In this document: piece after piece, positions 16,034 to 25,737 of the stretch
How the letters are laid out: every line of letters begins with the position of its first letter
Position numbering within the stretch: position 1 is the first letter of the stretch
Source: Paenibacillus lemnae
Lineage (GTDB): Bacteria; Bacillota; Bacilli; Paenibacillales; Paenibacillaceae
DNA: 64,000 nucleotides
Reading direction: 5' to 3'
Assembly (NCBI RefSeq): GCF_012933385.1
Contig: NZ_JABBPN010000021.1
Coordinates: 1-64,000 of the forward strand
Notes under the pieces: generated by a model
What the model was told of the DNA's origin: nothing
The model's database searches: none
The model's input: only the letters and a program-made list of their open reading frames with translations
Position numbers and translations under genes: made by a program

Positions 16034-17806
16034 TTACTTATCGTATAAGGTGAAAACTGTATTTTTCGTTTGTTCAGTCTGCCAGTTGATGACATCGTCA
16101 TAACCCAAGCCTTGAGCTTTCTTAACCAACTCTTGCTTCAGCTTATCAAATTCTGCCTCATCTTTGGCAAACATCATCTTCCAGGAGTATTCTTTGATCG
16201 TCTTACCTACTTGGCTTCGTTTCAGTTTGATATCAGAAGGCTCATCCGCTGGCGGCTGTCCGTTAAAGAACGCTTTTGTTACTGCCACCTGATCGTTTTT
16301 AACGAACCATTCTTTATCTGTGAGCACGCCCATAGCTTCACGCCAGCTCTTCGTCACTGGATCTGGGTCACGAGTCAACTCAGAAGTCCAGCTTCTGAAA
16401 TCATACGGTTCACCGTTATCCGGATTGATCTGGGATGTTGAGAGCGTTGTGTTATTCAGTTTCCCAAAATTACCGGCTCCGTCGTTCCAGATACCGCCGC
16501 CGTATTCATCCGGAACCGCTGTATCGCCATTGTACATTGCATTCTGTCCAAGCTCGGTTAACATCGGCTTTCCATCAGCATCCAGATCCCAAGCCAAACC
16601 TTTCGGACCGTTAAAGCCTTCCATCACGCCTTCGGGCGAGTACATCCAATCAAGAAAAGCCATAACGCGCTCGGGATGTTTTGTTTTGGAGCCGATGGAC
16701 CAGATCCAGCCGCCGCCATAAGGGTTGAAGCCGGAAGAATAGATTTGCTGCTCCTGGAACGGTACCAGTGCAAAACCTTTGCCATCTGCTGTATTTTCCG
16801 GTGTGTTATACGTCGTGGTCAGCCAAGGAAACTGTGCGAACAGCACTTGGCCATCCTTGAATTTAGTCGACACATCACCGAATGTCTGGGTCAGAGAATC
16901 CGGATCCAGCAGACCCATCTGATTGGCATCAAAGTAGAACTTCAAGCCTTTCATGTAATAGCTGTTATCATCCAGCATCGGCTGAATATCAGGTTCGTCA
17001 GCTTTGACCAGAATCAGGCTGCCGGGGTTGAAACCATCACCTTCTGAATAACCGTGAAGCTGCGCATGTACTTTAGGCAGTGTAGCGAAATCACCATCCC
17101 AATCCGACCACAGAGAGAAGGCATACACTTTTTTACCGGATTCAGTTGTCGGCTGCTTTTCCTGCATCTGCTTCAACACCGGGAGATAGTCGTCCATTGT
17201 TTTGATTTCAGGACGTCCTAATTCCTCATACAGATCCCAGCGCAGATATGGACCGAAAGTCATCGTAGCGCCTTCACTTGGTCCGTCACCAGTTCCGACA
17301 TTATGACCGATGCCATAAATTGCTGTTCCGCTGCCGTATTGCGTTTTGTTTGCTTCAAGAGCATCGGGAGCGTATTTCTGCATGTTTTTACCATAGTTGT
17401 CGAGCATGCCATTCTTGGTCCAGTCCAACAGCAAGCCAGCTTTGACTGCATCGGTATAATCCTTGCCGCCCATACCCACGATCAGATCACCCAGATCGCC
17501 GGAGGCCATCTGTGTAGCGAGCTTGCCCTCAAGTCCACCCTGAATAATATTTAATTTAATATTAAATTTGTCCTTTACTACCTTGGCAAACCAGCCTGGC
17601 TGTTCACCTGTAAAGTTAGCCAGCGTAGAAAATACATTTAACGTGACTTCTTCCTCTTGTGACCAATCTGTGATGACCTCTTTACTGCTTTCAGGTGTTT
17701 GTTTATCCCCATCGCTGTTATCTTTGTTTCCGCTGCATGCCGTTGTGAACACCAGCATCAGACATACAAACGCGATGAGTGCTGACCATTTTTTTTGTTT
17801 AACCAT
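16034..17806 (-). CDS. Sugar ABC transporter solute-binding lipoprotein (LplA-like)
   Basis: A 590-residue lipoprotein. The signal peptide runs to the lipobox FTTAC-S near residue 24, followed by a Ser/Asp/Lys-rich linker. The mature part is a large family-1 extracellular binding protein (VTLNVFSTLANFTGEQPGW at the start and PYGGGWIWSIGSKTKHPERVMAFLDWMYSPEG near residue 360). Such large proteins in Paenibacillus pair with LplB/LplC permeases and bind oligosaccharides. It is the last gene of a three-gene importer operon; no ATPase is present, so a shared MsmX-type ATPase is expected elsewhere. Confidence 0.9.
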   Translation of the reverse strand: MVKQKKWSALIAFVCLMLVFTTACSGNKDNSDGDKQTPESSKEVITDWSQEEEVTLNVFSTLANFTGEQPGWFAKVVKDKFNIKLNIIQGGLEGKLATQMASGDLGDLIVGMGGKDYTDAVKAGLLLDWTKNGMLDNYGKNMQKYAPDALEANKTQYGSGTAIYGIGHNVGTGDGPSEGATMTFGPYLRWDLYEELGRPEIKTMDDYLPVLKQMQEKQPTTESGKKVYAFSLWSDWDGDFATLPKVHAQLHGYSEGDGFNPGSLILVKADEPDIQPMLDDNSYYMKGLKFYFDANQMGLLDPDSLTQTFGDVSTKFKDGQVLFAQFPWLTTTYNTPENTADGKGFALVPFQEQQIYSSGFNPYGGGWIWSIGSKTKHPERVMAFLDWMYSPEGVMEGFNGPKGLAWDLDADGKPMLTELGQNAMYNGDTAVPDEYGGGIWNDGAGNFGKLNNTTLSTSQINPDNGEPYDFRSWTSELTRDPDPVTKSWREAMGVLTDKEWFVKNDQVAVTKAFFNGQPPADEPSDIKLKRSQVGKTIKEYSWKMMFAKDEAEFDKLKQELVKKAQGLGYDDVINWQTEQTKNTVFTLYDK

Positions 17807-17915
17807 GCTTCTGGTAACCTCCCTTTAATAAATGAAAAGAATCAGCTTAATCCGCCCCTCCGTGCAGGCGTCTGCCCCACCTCCCTTCAAATATCAGAAA
17901 AAGAACAATTACACC

Positions 17916-18806
17916 TTATCCTTTAACGGCACCAATCATAATGCCTTTCACGAAGAACCGCTGAAAGAACGGATAGACCATCAAAATCGGGATCACCACG
18001 ATCATCGTGACGGTTGTCCGGATGGAGGTTGCTGTCGGCATCATGGAAGCATCCACCCTCATCGCCCCGCCGGATTGTTTCATAATTTCCGCCACCGATG
18101 TCGCCTCATTCAAATACCGCCACAAAATAAATTGAAGTGAGAACAGCTTCTGGTCTGTCATCAAGAACAACGTGTCATAGAACTGATTCCACTGTCCAAC
18201 TGCAGAGAAAATAGCGATGGTAGCCAGAATGGGTGTAATCAGCGGCATAACGATCTTCAGGAAAATCGTGAAGTAACCTGCGCCGTCCATCTGCGCCGAT
18301 TCCTGCAGAGCAATCGGTGTTGACTCCACATAGGTTTTGACCAAAATGATAAAGAACGGCGATACGATCGCTGGCAGGATATATGCCATGAAATTGTTGA
18401 TCATACCGAGGTCTCGCATAATTAAATACCAAGGGATCAAACCTGCGTTGAAATACATCGTGACGACGAGAAACCGGTACCAGAATCTTCGGCCCCACAT
18501 CTCCTGCTTAGTGAACAGGAATCCGAGCAGCCCCGAAGCCGCTACGGTCACCAGCGTACCGATCACTGTCCGTCCGACAGACACGACGGCAGCTTGAACC
18601 AAACCGGGAATCTTGAACACATGGACATAGTTTGAAAATTGGATATCTTTCGGGTAAAACATCACAAGGCCCTTACTGCTCAGGTCATTATTGCTGATTG
18701 TATTAATGAACAAATAATAGAAAGGAAAAAAGCATGCCACCGTAATTAAGGTCAGTACAATATAGTTGATCACATCGAACAAGCTGAATTTCTCTCGGAT
18801 TGCCAT
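17916..18806 (-). CDS. Sugar ABC transporter permease (LplC/YtcP-like)
   Basis: A 296-residue inner-membrane permease with six predicted helices. The ABC-permease EAA loop is ALQESAQMDGAGYFTIFLKIVMPLITP near residues 180-206. It ends FFVKGIMIGAVKG, the usual end of this subfamily. It lies 31 bases after the partner permease and 109 bases before the binding protein. With LplB it forms the channel for the oligosaccharide captured by the lipoprotein. Confidence 0.92.
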   Translation of the reverse strand: MAIREKFSLFDVINYIVLTLITVACFFPFYYLFINTISNNDLSSKGLVMFYPKDIQFSNYVHVFKIPGLVQAAVVSVGRTVIGTLVTVAASGLLGFLFTKQEMWGRRFWYRFLVVTMYFNAGLIPWYLIMRDLGMINNFMAYILPAIVSPFFIILVKTYVESTPIALQESAQMDGAGYFTIFLKIVMPLITPILATIAIFSAVGQWNQFYDTLFLMTDQKLFSLQFILWRYLNEATSVAEIMKQSGGAMRVDASMMPTATSIRTTVTMIVVIPILMVYPFFQRFFVKGIMIGAVKG

Positions 18807-18837
18807 ATCTATGTTTTCCCTCCATTTCTCTATCCTT

Positions 18838-19794
18838 CTAGATGATTGTTTCGCCGCGGACCGCCTTCGACAAGCCGTTGGCCAAGAACAGAAGGAACAG
18901 GCTCACGATAGACTTCATGATACTGACCGCTGTTGCAAAACCGAAGTTAGAGCCGGTAAATCCGACATTGTACACGTACAAGTCCAGTACCTCGATATTC
19001 GCCATGTTCATCGCATTTGCGAATACAAAATACTGCTCCATGCCGTTGTTAATAAAGTTTGCGATGGACAAGATCAGCAGGACAAAAAACGTAGGAATAA
19101 TACCAGGCACCGTCACGTGCCAAATCTGGTGAAAACGGCTCGCACCATCCACTTTGGCCGCTTCATACAGTTCGGGATCAATACCTGTGATAGCCGCAAT
19201 GTACATGATTGCGCCCCAGCCAAGTCCTTTCCATACTCCCCATAATGTCATGGCCAGCCATGTATTGTTGCTGGAGGCAAGGATATTGGTTGGCGTATCG
19301 ATGAGCCCTAAGCTCATTAACAAATTGTTGAGAAATCCGTTATCTACCGAAAACAACATAAAAGCAAAGGAGTATACTAACACCCAGCTGATGAAGTTCG
19401 GCAGTGTTGTAAGGGTTTGCACCATTCTCTTAAATTTTGAGTTTCGCACTTCTGTCAGCAGAATGGCAAAGATCACCGGCAGCACGGATGTCAGAATTCC
19501 TAAAGAGCTGATAGCAAATGTGTTACGAAGCACCCTGATCATTTCATCCCGCTGCACCTCATTGGAGAACATGGCGGTAAACCAGTGAAAACCGATAAAT
19601 TCACTTTTCGACAATGGAATCCCGGGCCTGAAATCATAAAACGCATATACCCAGCCGAATAAAGGCAAATACGAAAATATAAATCCAAGCACCAGAAATG
19701 GAAAAGCCATCAAAAAGAGCTTATATTTGTTCTTGATTTGAAAACGCTCTTTTTTTCTGGGTGCATTAGAAGCTTCTGTTAGACTGGCACTCAT
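18838..19794 (-). CDS. Sugar ABC transporter permease (LplB/YteP-like)
   Basis: A 318-residue permease and first gene of the importer operon. The chosen ATG (MSASLTEASN) has GGGGG six bases upstream; a longer frame to 19839 does not. A basic cytoplasmic N-terminus leads to six helices. The EAA loop reads LYEAAKVDGASRFHQIWHVTVPGIIPTF near residue 215. Its upstream region, shared with the divergent AraC gene, holds 21-bp-spaced direct repeats. Confidence 0.92.
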   Translation of the reverse strand: MSASLTEASNAPRKKERFQIKNKYKLFLMAFPFLVLGFIFSYLPLFGWVYAFYDFRPGIPLSKSEFIGFHWFTAMFSNEVQRDEMIRVLRNTFAISSLGILTSVLPVIFAILLTEVRNSKFKRMVQTLTTLPNFISWVLVYSFAFMLFSVDNGFLNNLLMSLGLIDTPTNILASSNNTWLAMTLWGVWKGLGWGAIMYIAAITGIDPELYEAAKVDGASRFHQIWHVTVPGIIPTFFVLLILSIANFINNGMEQYFVFANAMNMANIEVLDLYVYNVGFTGSNFGFATAVSIMKSIVSLFLLFLANGLSKAVRGETII

Positions 19795-19877
19795 TGAAAT
19801 CCCCCTTTTTTCTGTAACTGGCAATTTATAGGCAATCACATCTATACTATTTTAGTTTCAGTTGCATTTCGAAAACC

Positions 19878-19912
19878 TTGATTATATAGTCGTAAAATAG
19901 CATTATATAGAC
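19878..19912 (+). promoter_or_regulatory. Divergent promoter region with AraC-type direct repeats
   Basis: ATTATATAG occurs at 19881-19889 and again at 19902-19910, a spacing of 21 bp or two helical turns. A promoter for the AraC gene (TTGATT, 17 bases, CATTAT) overlaps them. This spacing is typical for the two HTH contacts or two monomers of AraC proteins; binding is inferred. Confidence 0.5.
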
Positions 19913-19947
19913 ATGCATGGATCCGCTTATAAGGAGGGGAACACGTT

Positions 19948-20814
19948 TTGCGCCGTGTTTATTTGGATTGGTTTACAAAAGATGAACAGTTTCCGTTCTA
20001 TATTGAGTACGGTGGTCATGAGGAAGACATGTATGTTCATAAACATCACAATTTCACCGAGCTCGTTATCGTACTCCATGGAAATGCAGCACATGTGATC
20101 AATGAACAATCCTATTTTGTGAAAAAGGGCGATGTCTTTGTCATCAACGGTGACACCCTTCACGCATATAAAGAACCCCGGCATTTTAAAATCTGCAATA
20201 TTATGTTCCGCCCGGAAATCCTAAAATCAGCAGGTTCAGATCTGAAAAAGGTGAATGGGTTTCAGGCACTGTTCGTTGTCGAGCCGCATTTCCGCAATTT
20301 TCATCACTATCAGAGCAAACTCAGTTTGCCGATCCCGAACCTGGAGCATGTCTCTTCACAGGTCGACATGATGATCGAGGAATACAATCATAAGCCGCAG
20401 GGTTATCAAACGATGTTAGTCTCGAAGTTTATGGAACTTGTGGTTTACTTATCAAGACAATACGGCAGCATGGAGGCTGGCAAAGAAAGCCATGTGGCGC
20501 ATCTTGCTAGTGCGATCTCTTTCATGGAGGATCATTACCTTGAGGCAGTCTCTTTGGAAGATATTGCGCGTCAATCGGAGATTTCTGTACGGCATTTGAA
20601 CCGGATCTTTCAAACTTATTATGAGACAACCCCCATCTCTTACCTGCACCATTTGCGCATGGAACACGCCTGCAAGCTGTTAATGATGACCAAGCTTCCA
20701 ATAACAGAGGTTTCTTATAACAGCGGTTTTAATGATAGCAATTATTTCGCCCGGCAGTTTCGAAAGATGTATGGCATGAGTCCAAAATCGTTTCGGAACA
20801 ATGGAGGACCCTGA
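19948..20814 (+). CDS. AraC-family transcriptional regulator
   Basis: A 288-residue regulator. The N-terminal cupin-like sensor (residues 1-150) contains HKHHNFTELVIVLHG and FVINGDTLHAYKEPRHFKICNIMF. The C-terminal double HTH (about 190-285) has SLEDIARQSEISVRHLNRIFQ and ITEVSYNSGFNDSNYFARQFRKMYGMSPKSFR. The start is TTG, fixed by AAGGAGG. It diverges from the LplBC-LplA-type importer and probably activates it when it binds a sugar. Confidence 0.92.
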   Translation: MRRVYLDWFTKDEQFPFYIEYGGHEEDMYVHKHHNFTELVIVLHGNAAHVINEQSYFVKKGDVFVINGDTLHAYKEPRHFKICNIMFRPEILKSAGSDLKKVNGFQALFVVEPHFRNFHHYQSKLSLPIPNLEHVSSQVDMMIEEYNHKPQGYQTMLVSKFMELVVYLSRQYGSMEAGKESHVAHLASAISFMEDHYLEAVSLEDIARQSEISVRHLNRIFQTYYETTPISYLHHLRMEHACKLLMMTKLPITEVSYNSGFNDSNYFARQFRKMYGMSPKSFRNNGGP

Positions 20815-20833
20815 CCTTCTGAACGATAAAAAA

Positions 20834-20872
20834 CCTTCATTCGGGCGTCTGATATCGACATCTGAACGAAGG
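20834..20872. terminator. Bidirectional terminator between convergent genes
   Basis: CCTTC and GAAGG close a long imperfect hairpin centred on GATATC. Six T follow on the minus strand. It serves the thioredoxin-like gene and possibly the AraC gene. Confidence 0.75.
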
Positions 20873-20898
20873 CGGCTTATCATCGAGCATCTTTCTTG

Positions 20899-21948
20899 CT
20901 AAAGTTCTTCATACGCTTTTTTAAGAATCGAATAACTGACAGCTCCCTGATAGCGGTGCGTAATGACTCCTTCAGGGTTCACGACAAACGTGGTTGGGTA
21001 TGCTGTAATTTTGTAATCCTTACTAACCTTACCTTGAGGATCAAACAGGACGGGAGCTTCAAATTCCATGTTCTCAATAAATTGCTTTACATCTGCGGTG
21101 GAAGATTCCGTATGTGTCAGGTTAATTGCGAGAACGACTACATTATCATCCTTGTATTGTTGATGGAATTTCTCAATATGAGGCATTTCGACCCGGCAGG
21201 GCGGACACCATGTGGCCCAGAAATTAAGAATAACGGTCTGTCCACGATAATCTGACAAGGTCACAGGGCTGCCATCGATTGAAGATAATGTGAACTCCCT
21301 CGCTGCATTTCCGATATCTATGCCTGGTACTGTATCATAGACAGTCTGCGCTTCATCCCACTTTTCCTGCTGATAATCCGCTATGGCCCAAGCTGCCATT
21401 CCAAGAAGCATCACAGCGACAGCTCCGTTTCGTATGCTCACGTCAAAAGTCCCGGGTGTTTTTTTCAAGAATAGCTGAAATCCCAGCATACTGAAGACGA
21501 TTACACTAACTGTGATCGTGACAACGAATGACCCCTGACCAAAAAAATACATAAGCAGAGTAAATCCGCCGTAAGCCGCAGCCAGCCAGGTTATTACAGC
21601 ATCAACATAGACAATGAATGGGATTCGCTGTTTACGGGAAGTTAGCCACAGACGGATCAAGACATAAATTGCCGCAAGTAGCAAGCCCGTGCTGCCCCCA
21701 TCATAATAGAGTAGTGACATTGGCTGTTCCATAACAATCCGCGTTTCCGTAACAATCAGACTCAACTTCCAGATGAAAAAAGCCGTTACCGCATGACCCA
21801 CCAGTTCATTGAGTATCGTGCTTCGATGTTCATAATGAGCCAGGGAAAGACGAAGCTTCAGCACGAAATAACCGACAATATGAGAAAGCATCAGCAGAAC
21901 CAACGTCAGATTTAACGTCAGCGGTCCGAGAGAGAAGGTTTGCTGCAC
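20899..21948 (-). CDS. Membrane protein with C-terminal TlpA/ResA-like thiol-disulfide oxidoreductase domain
   Basis: A 349-residue protein with about six hydrophobic helices over residues 5-210. An extracytoplasmic thioredoxin fold at about 225-349 has the active site WCPPC and a cis-Pro loop AYPTT. The helical part resembles a prolipoprotein/quinone-type membrane anchor more than the single helix of ResA. The start is GTG at 21948, with AAGGAGG eight bases upstream; the frame extends further to 22029 without a ribosome site. It probably reduces or forms disulfides outside the membrane. The partner protein is unknown. Confidence 0.85.
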   Translation of the reverse strand: MQQTFSLGPLTLNLTLVLLMLSHIVGYFVLKLRLSLAHYEHRSTILNELVGHAVTAFFIWKLSLIVTETRIVMEQPMSLLYYDGGSTGLLLAAIYVLIRLWLTSRKQRIPFIVYVDAVITWLAAAYGGFTLLMYFFGQGSFVVTITVSVIVFSMLGFQLFLKKTPGTFDVSIRNGAVAVMLLGMAAWAIADYQQEKWDEAQTVYDTVPGIDIGNAAREFTLSSIDGSPVTLSDYRGQTVILNFWATWCPPCRVEMPHIEKFHQQYKDDNVVVLAINLTHTESSTADVKQFIENMEFEAPVLFDPQGKVSKDYKITAYPTTFVVNPEGVITHRYQGAVSYSILKKAYEEL

Positions 21949-22017
21949 AAGATAATCCTCCTTTGTTAATGAAACGACCCAGTACTTCCTTCTCAAAGGT
22001 ACTGTACGCCATATAAA

Positions 22018-22053
22018 AAAACAAGCCAACTCCTGTAAGGTGCCGGCTTGTTT
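22018..22053 (-). terminator. Terminator of the zincophore operon
   Basis: AACAAGCC and GGCTTGTT form an 8-bp stem with a 17-base loop, followed by a T run on the minus strand. It marks the end of the nine-gene operon. Confidence 0.8.
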
Positions 22054-22061
22054 TGCTAAGT

Positions 22062-23261
22062 TTACGATGGGACTTGCTTATGCCAGCGCCCCGGCTCCTT
22101 CCGATAAGCCAGTGCGATCAGGCTCGCAGCCATAAAAGCACATAACAGATACATACTGGAATACGACATAAGATCAGCCATCGGTCCCATGATGACTCCT
22201 CCCAACGAGACACCGAGATCCGCCATGGCAATGAACAAACCAATGAGGATATTGCGGTTCACCTCCGGGAGCACAAAGGTCAAATAGGTGGTGAGCGATG
22301 GGTAAATCAGTGCTTGTGCAATCCCCATCAAGAGAGCTCCGCAATAAAAAATGGCTGCTCCATAATGAACCGCCAAGCTGACGCACAGAGCTGCTGAAGT
22401 TAACAGCAGCATGTTCAGCATCATAAAGGATGCGTGCCATTTGCCGTCAGAAGGAATTCTCTTTCGCAGAACAAATCGGGACAGAACCACCGTGACCGCC
22501 TGCAGCATGAGGTAAATACCTGCACTGCCCTGCTCAAGCTCTGCAGCATACAACGGGATAAAAGTCGTGACCGCGCCAAATACGATCGAAGCGATCAGCA
22601 TCAGGACACTGCATCGGAATAAATAAGGATTATGTATCAGCTGCCCAAAGGATCGGAATATCATGCTTCCTCCGGCTGCCTTGGGAGGTTCGGACCGTTT
22701 TTCCCCGTTGTTCATTTTGACCGTGAAGCCAAAGCATCCGGTGCCGATCGCAATCACGACCATCACAACGGTGAAGCCCGTCATATCTCCAGATTGCCAA
22801 AGTCCTAATGCCAGCAGAGGACCGAGAATCCCGGGAATATAAGAAAACAATGAGTATAACGATATTCCTTGCGAGCGATCCTTCTCCGGCAGCGCATCAA
22901 TAATACCGATCTGCAGAGCCATGGAGAAAAAAGCTGTCGATACCCCCTGCAGCATACGGGCTGCAAAATAACCCGTTAATTCGGTGAACGTATACAAGAT
23001 CAAAGCAAGACCGTTAATCAGTAGTATGATGCGCAGGACCTTGATCGGACCGTGTTTCTGAATCATCTGTCCTGCCCACGGACGAAAGAACATGGTGGTA
23101 AACAAATAAGCACCCATAATCAATCCGATCGTCGTGTTAGTGGCTCCCAGGGACTCACCGCGGAGCGGGATGATAACATTTAAAATCGAGTTCGCACTAA
23201 AATAAAACAGCGTAAGGATATACAATCGCATAAAAGGCCAGGATAATGCTCCACTAAACAA
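22062..23261 (-). CDS. cntE: MFS exporter of a staphylopine-like zincophore (CntE-like)
   Basis: A 399-residue, twelve-helix MFS permease. The motif A loop (RPWAGQMIQKHGP) lies near residue 60. It is the final gene of the operon, after the importer genes, the same place as the exporter CntE in Staphylococcus. Its expected role is to export the newly made zincophore. The permease fold is certain. The substrate is inferred from the operon. Confidence 0.82.
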   Translation of the reverse strand: MFSGALSWPFMRLYILTLFYFSANSILNVIIPLRGESLGATNTTIGLIMGAYLFTTMFFRPWAGQMIQKHGPIKVLRIILLINGLALILYTFTELTGYFAARMLQGVSTAFFSMALQIGIIDALPEKDRSQGISLYSLFSYIPGILGPLLALGLWQSGDMTGFTVVMVVIAIGTGCFGFTVKMNNGEKRSEPPKAAGGSMIFRSFGQLIHNPYLFRCSVLMLIASIVFGAVTTFIPLYAAELEQGSAGIYLMLQAVTVVLSRFVLRKRIPSDGKWHASFMMLNMLLLTSAALCVSLAVHYGAAIFYCGALLMGIAQALIYPSLTTYLTFVLPEVNRNILIGLFIAMADLGVSLGGVIMGPMADLMSYSSMYLLCAFMAASLIALAYRKEPGRWHKQVPS

Positions 23262-23282
23262 TGTTTGTCTCCTTTTCTTTCT

Positions 23283-24029
23283 CTAATTCAAAATGGTCAT
23301 CTGCAGCAGTTTTTTTGCATAGTGTGATTGGACATCTTTTAATTGATCGGTGCTGACCATCTCTTCAATGCTCCCGTTTCTGAATATCATAATCCGGTCA
23401 CAAATGTACGCGGCTGCCTGAATGTCATGGGTGATGAAGATGTAAGCCGTATTGATTTTGGATCTTAGATCTTTCAGTAAATCAAGGATTTGAAGCTGGA
23501 CAGAGCCGTCCAGTGAGCTGATGGCTTCATCCAGCACAATACACTTGGGCGAAGTCGAGATCGCTCTTGCGATACAGACCCGCTGCGTCTCTCCGCCGGA
23601 GAGCTCGTGCGGATACTTTTTGCGATAATCCGAATGCAGCCCCACCTGCAGCAGTAAATCATCAATCAGGTCTGAATGTGATTTCAAGCCAGACTTCAGA
23701 TTGTTTAAAGGCTCTTGAATTGCCTGCTCCACGGTAAAGAATGGATTAATGGATGACGTATAATCTTGAAAGACTGCGCTGATATTTCCGGCACGAATCT
23801 TTGCATCGCCTAGCCGCTTCCCTTCAAAGAGGATCTCTCCTGTATCCGGCCTCTCAATCCCCAATATCAATCGCCCGAGCGTCGATTTTCCACTTCCGCT
23901 TTCTCCGATAATCCCCAGGCATTCTCCCTGCCCGCACTGAAAGCTTACATCCTCGAGAACTCTCTGCTTATCTTTCTGGAACCATCCGCTTTTGTTATAA
24001 GATTTCGAAACACCGTTAACGCTTAGCAA
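23283..24029 (-). CDS. cntF: Zincophore ABC transporter ATPase (CntF-like)
   Basis: A 248-residue ATPase of the oligopeptide/nickel (OppF) class. Walker A is GESGSGKST, the signature LSGGETQR and Walker B CIVLDEAISSLD. Translation starts at TTG (24029), with GGGAGG eight bases upstream, overlapping the cntD end by 14 bases. Together with CntD it powers uptake of the metal-zincophore complex. The two ATPases and two permeases match the CntBCDF set. Confidence 0.87.
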   Translation of the reverse strand: MLSVNGVSKSYNKSGWFQKDKQRVLEDVSFQCGQGECLGIIGESGSGKSTLGRLILGIERPDTGEILFEGKRLGDAKIRAGNISAVFQDYTSSINPFFTVEQAIQEPLNNLKSGLKSHSDLIDDLLLQVGLHSDYRKKYPHELSGGETQRVCIARAISTSPKCIVLDEAISSLDGSVQLQILDLLKDLRSKINTAYIFITHDIQAAAYICDRIMIFRNGSIEEMVSTDQLKDVQSHYAKKLLQMTILN

Positions 24030-24840
24030 CTCCTTGTCCTCCCATGACCGATTTAAAATGATCATTCAATGTCTGTTTGGTTGAGACGAGATATCTTGTG
24101 TATTCATGCTTAGCAGCGGTGAATATCGACTCCGTACTTCCCTGCTCGACAATGACGCCATTCTTCATCACAAGCACTTCATCTGCCAGCTTCCTCACCA
24201 TCCCTAAATCATGGGATACAAAAATCATGGAACAGCCCAAACGTTCACGCAGCTGAAGGAATTGTTCCAGTACTTCATATTGGGAGATGGTGTCCAGCGC
24301 TGTTGTTGGTTCGTCAGCAATAATGAGGTCTGGTTCAAGCACCAAGGCAAGCGCGATCATGATCCGCTGCAGCATACCGCCTGACAGCTGATGGGGATAC
24401 TTATTCATGATCTCCATCGGTTCCTTCAGCATCACACTTTTCATTGCGATACTCATATGACCTGCAGCCTCGTGCTTGTTCCAGCCAAAATGCTGCTTCA
24501 GCGTTTCATACAAATGAACACCGACAACGGTAGAAGGGTCGAAGGCGCTCATGCCATGCTGCATGATCAAATACATGGTTTTTCCGCGCTTCTGCCTCAT
24601 TTCCTTGTCTGAGAGAAAACTCAAATTCTCCCCATGCAGCAGAATCTCCCCTGACTGAGATACCCAAGGCTTGTTTAACCTCATGATCGCTCTGCAGGTG
24701 ACGGATTTCCCGCTTCCGCTTTCACCCACCACGGCCAGACAGCTCTCCGCATTCACCTTAAAGGAGCTGTCATGCAGGATCACTTCACCACTGCTTTTAT
24801 CCCATACCTTCAAATGATTAACTTCCAGAAAATTGGGCAA
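24016..24840 (-). CDS. cntD: Zincophore ABC transporter ATPase (CntD-like)
   Basis: A 274-residue OppD-class ATPase. Walker A is GESGSGKSV (Val replaces the usual last Thr), the signature is LSGGMLQR and Walker B LIIADEPTTALD. The start is TTG, with AGGAGGTGG upstream inside the cntC end. It is one of the two ATPases of the zincophore importer. Confidence 0.87.
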   Translation of the reverse strand: MPNFLEVNHLKVWDKSSGEVILHDSSFKVNAESCLAVVGESGSGKSVTCRAIMRLNKPWVSQSGEILLHGENLSFLSDKEMRQKRGKTMYLIMQHGMSAFDPSTVVGVHLYETLKQHFGWNKHEAAGHMSIAMKSVMLKEPMEIMNKYPHQLSGGMLQRIMIALALVLEPDLIIADEPTTALDTISQYEVLEQFLQLRERLGCSMIFVSHDLGMVRKLADEVLVMKNGVIVEQGSTESIFTAAKHEYTRYLVSTKQTLNDHFKSVMGGQGVAKR

Positions 24841-24843
24841 AGA

Positions 24844-25737
24844 CTACGCCACCTCCTTCTCCTGAAGCCTTGGAGTGGTTGTTCCAGCAAAGTCACCGGC
24901 CTTGTGTTTCGAGGTCCTTAATTTCGGGTTAAGCGCAACCTGTAAATAATCAGAAAAAAAATGGATGGCCGAAACAACAATCATAATACTCAGTGCCGGG
25001 GCCACCATAAATTCCGGTCTGGAGAACATGACCCCTCGTGCCTCATTCAGCATCATACCCCATTCGGCGTGCGGCGCCTGGATTCCAAGTCCTAGAAAAG
25101 AAAATCCGGAGATCTGCAAAATCATAGAGCCGAATGAGCTGCTGGCTGTGACCGCAATATCCGATAACGTGACTGGAACAATATGCCTGTATATAATCTT
25201 GAAAGGCTTAACACCGATCGCTTTGGAGAATTTCACATAATCCGACTCACTATACTGCAAGACGGCTGTTCGTATAACACGTGCAAACCAGGCCCATTTC
25301 ATCAGAATGAAGGCTGTTAATATATTTTCCAGACCTACGCCTAGAATGCCGACAATGGCCAGTGTCATTACCGTTCCTGGAAATGACAGCATCACATCGC
25401 AAATTCGCATCAGCAGTGCATCGATCTTTCCTCTAAAGTATCCGGCGATGAAGCCCAGCATTGCTCCGATCCCGACGGAAACGGCCAAAGCTGCGAACAC
25501 CCACAAAATACTGGGACGAATGCCGTAGATTAAACGGGATAATATACATCTGCCCAGATGATCATTGCCTAACCAATATGTCCAGGAGCTGCCTGCATAC
25601 CGGAGGACCATATGGACCTCGTAAGGATCGTGAGGTGCAATGAATGGAGCGAACAATCCTGTGACCATAACAAGTGATATGATGGAGAACGACAACAGGG
25701 CCAGCTTATCCTGCAGCATATTTTTCCACATCTTCAT
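24844..25737 (-). CDS. cntC: Zincophore ABC transporter permease (CntC-like)
   Basis: A 297-residue DppC/OppC-class permease. The N-terminal segment reads LALLSFSIISLVMVTGLFAPFIAPHDP, and the DppC signature LGNDHLGRCILSRLIYG lies near residue 56. The EAA loop is YVKFSKAIGVKPFKIIYRHIVP. The ATG directly follows the cntB stop codon. It forms the channel with CntB. Confidence 0.87.
   Translation of the reverse strand: MKMWKNMLQDKLALLSFSIISLVMVTGLFAPFIAPHDPYEVHMVLRYAGSSWTYWLGNDHLGRCILSRLIYGIRPSILWVFAALAVSVGIGAMLGFIAGYFRGKIDALLMRICDVMLSFPGTVMTLAIVGILGVGLENILTAFILMKWAWFARVIRTAVLQYSESDYVKFSKAIGVKPFKIIYRHIVPVTLSDIAVTASSSFGSMILQISGFSFLGLGIQAPHAEWGMMLNEARGVMFSRPEFMVAPALSIMIVVSAIHFFSDYLQVALNPKLRTSKHKAGDFAGTTTPRLQEKEVA

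Noticed and set aside
22062-23261. General multidrug MFS exporter
   Set aside because: Its position as last gene of the zincophore operon favours CntE.
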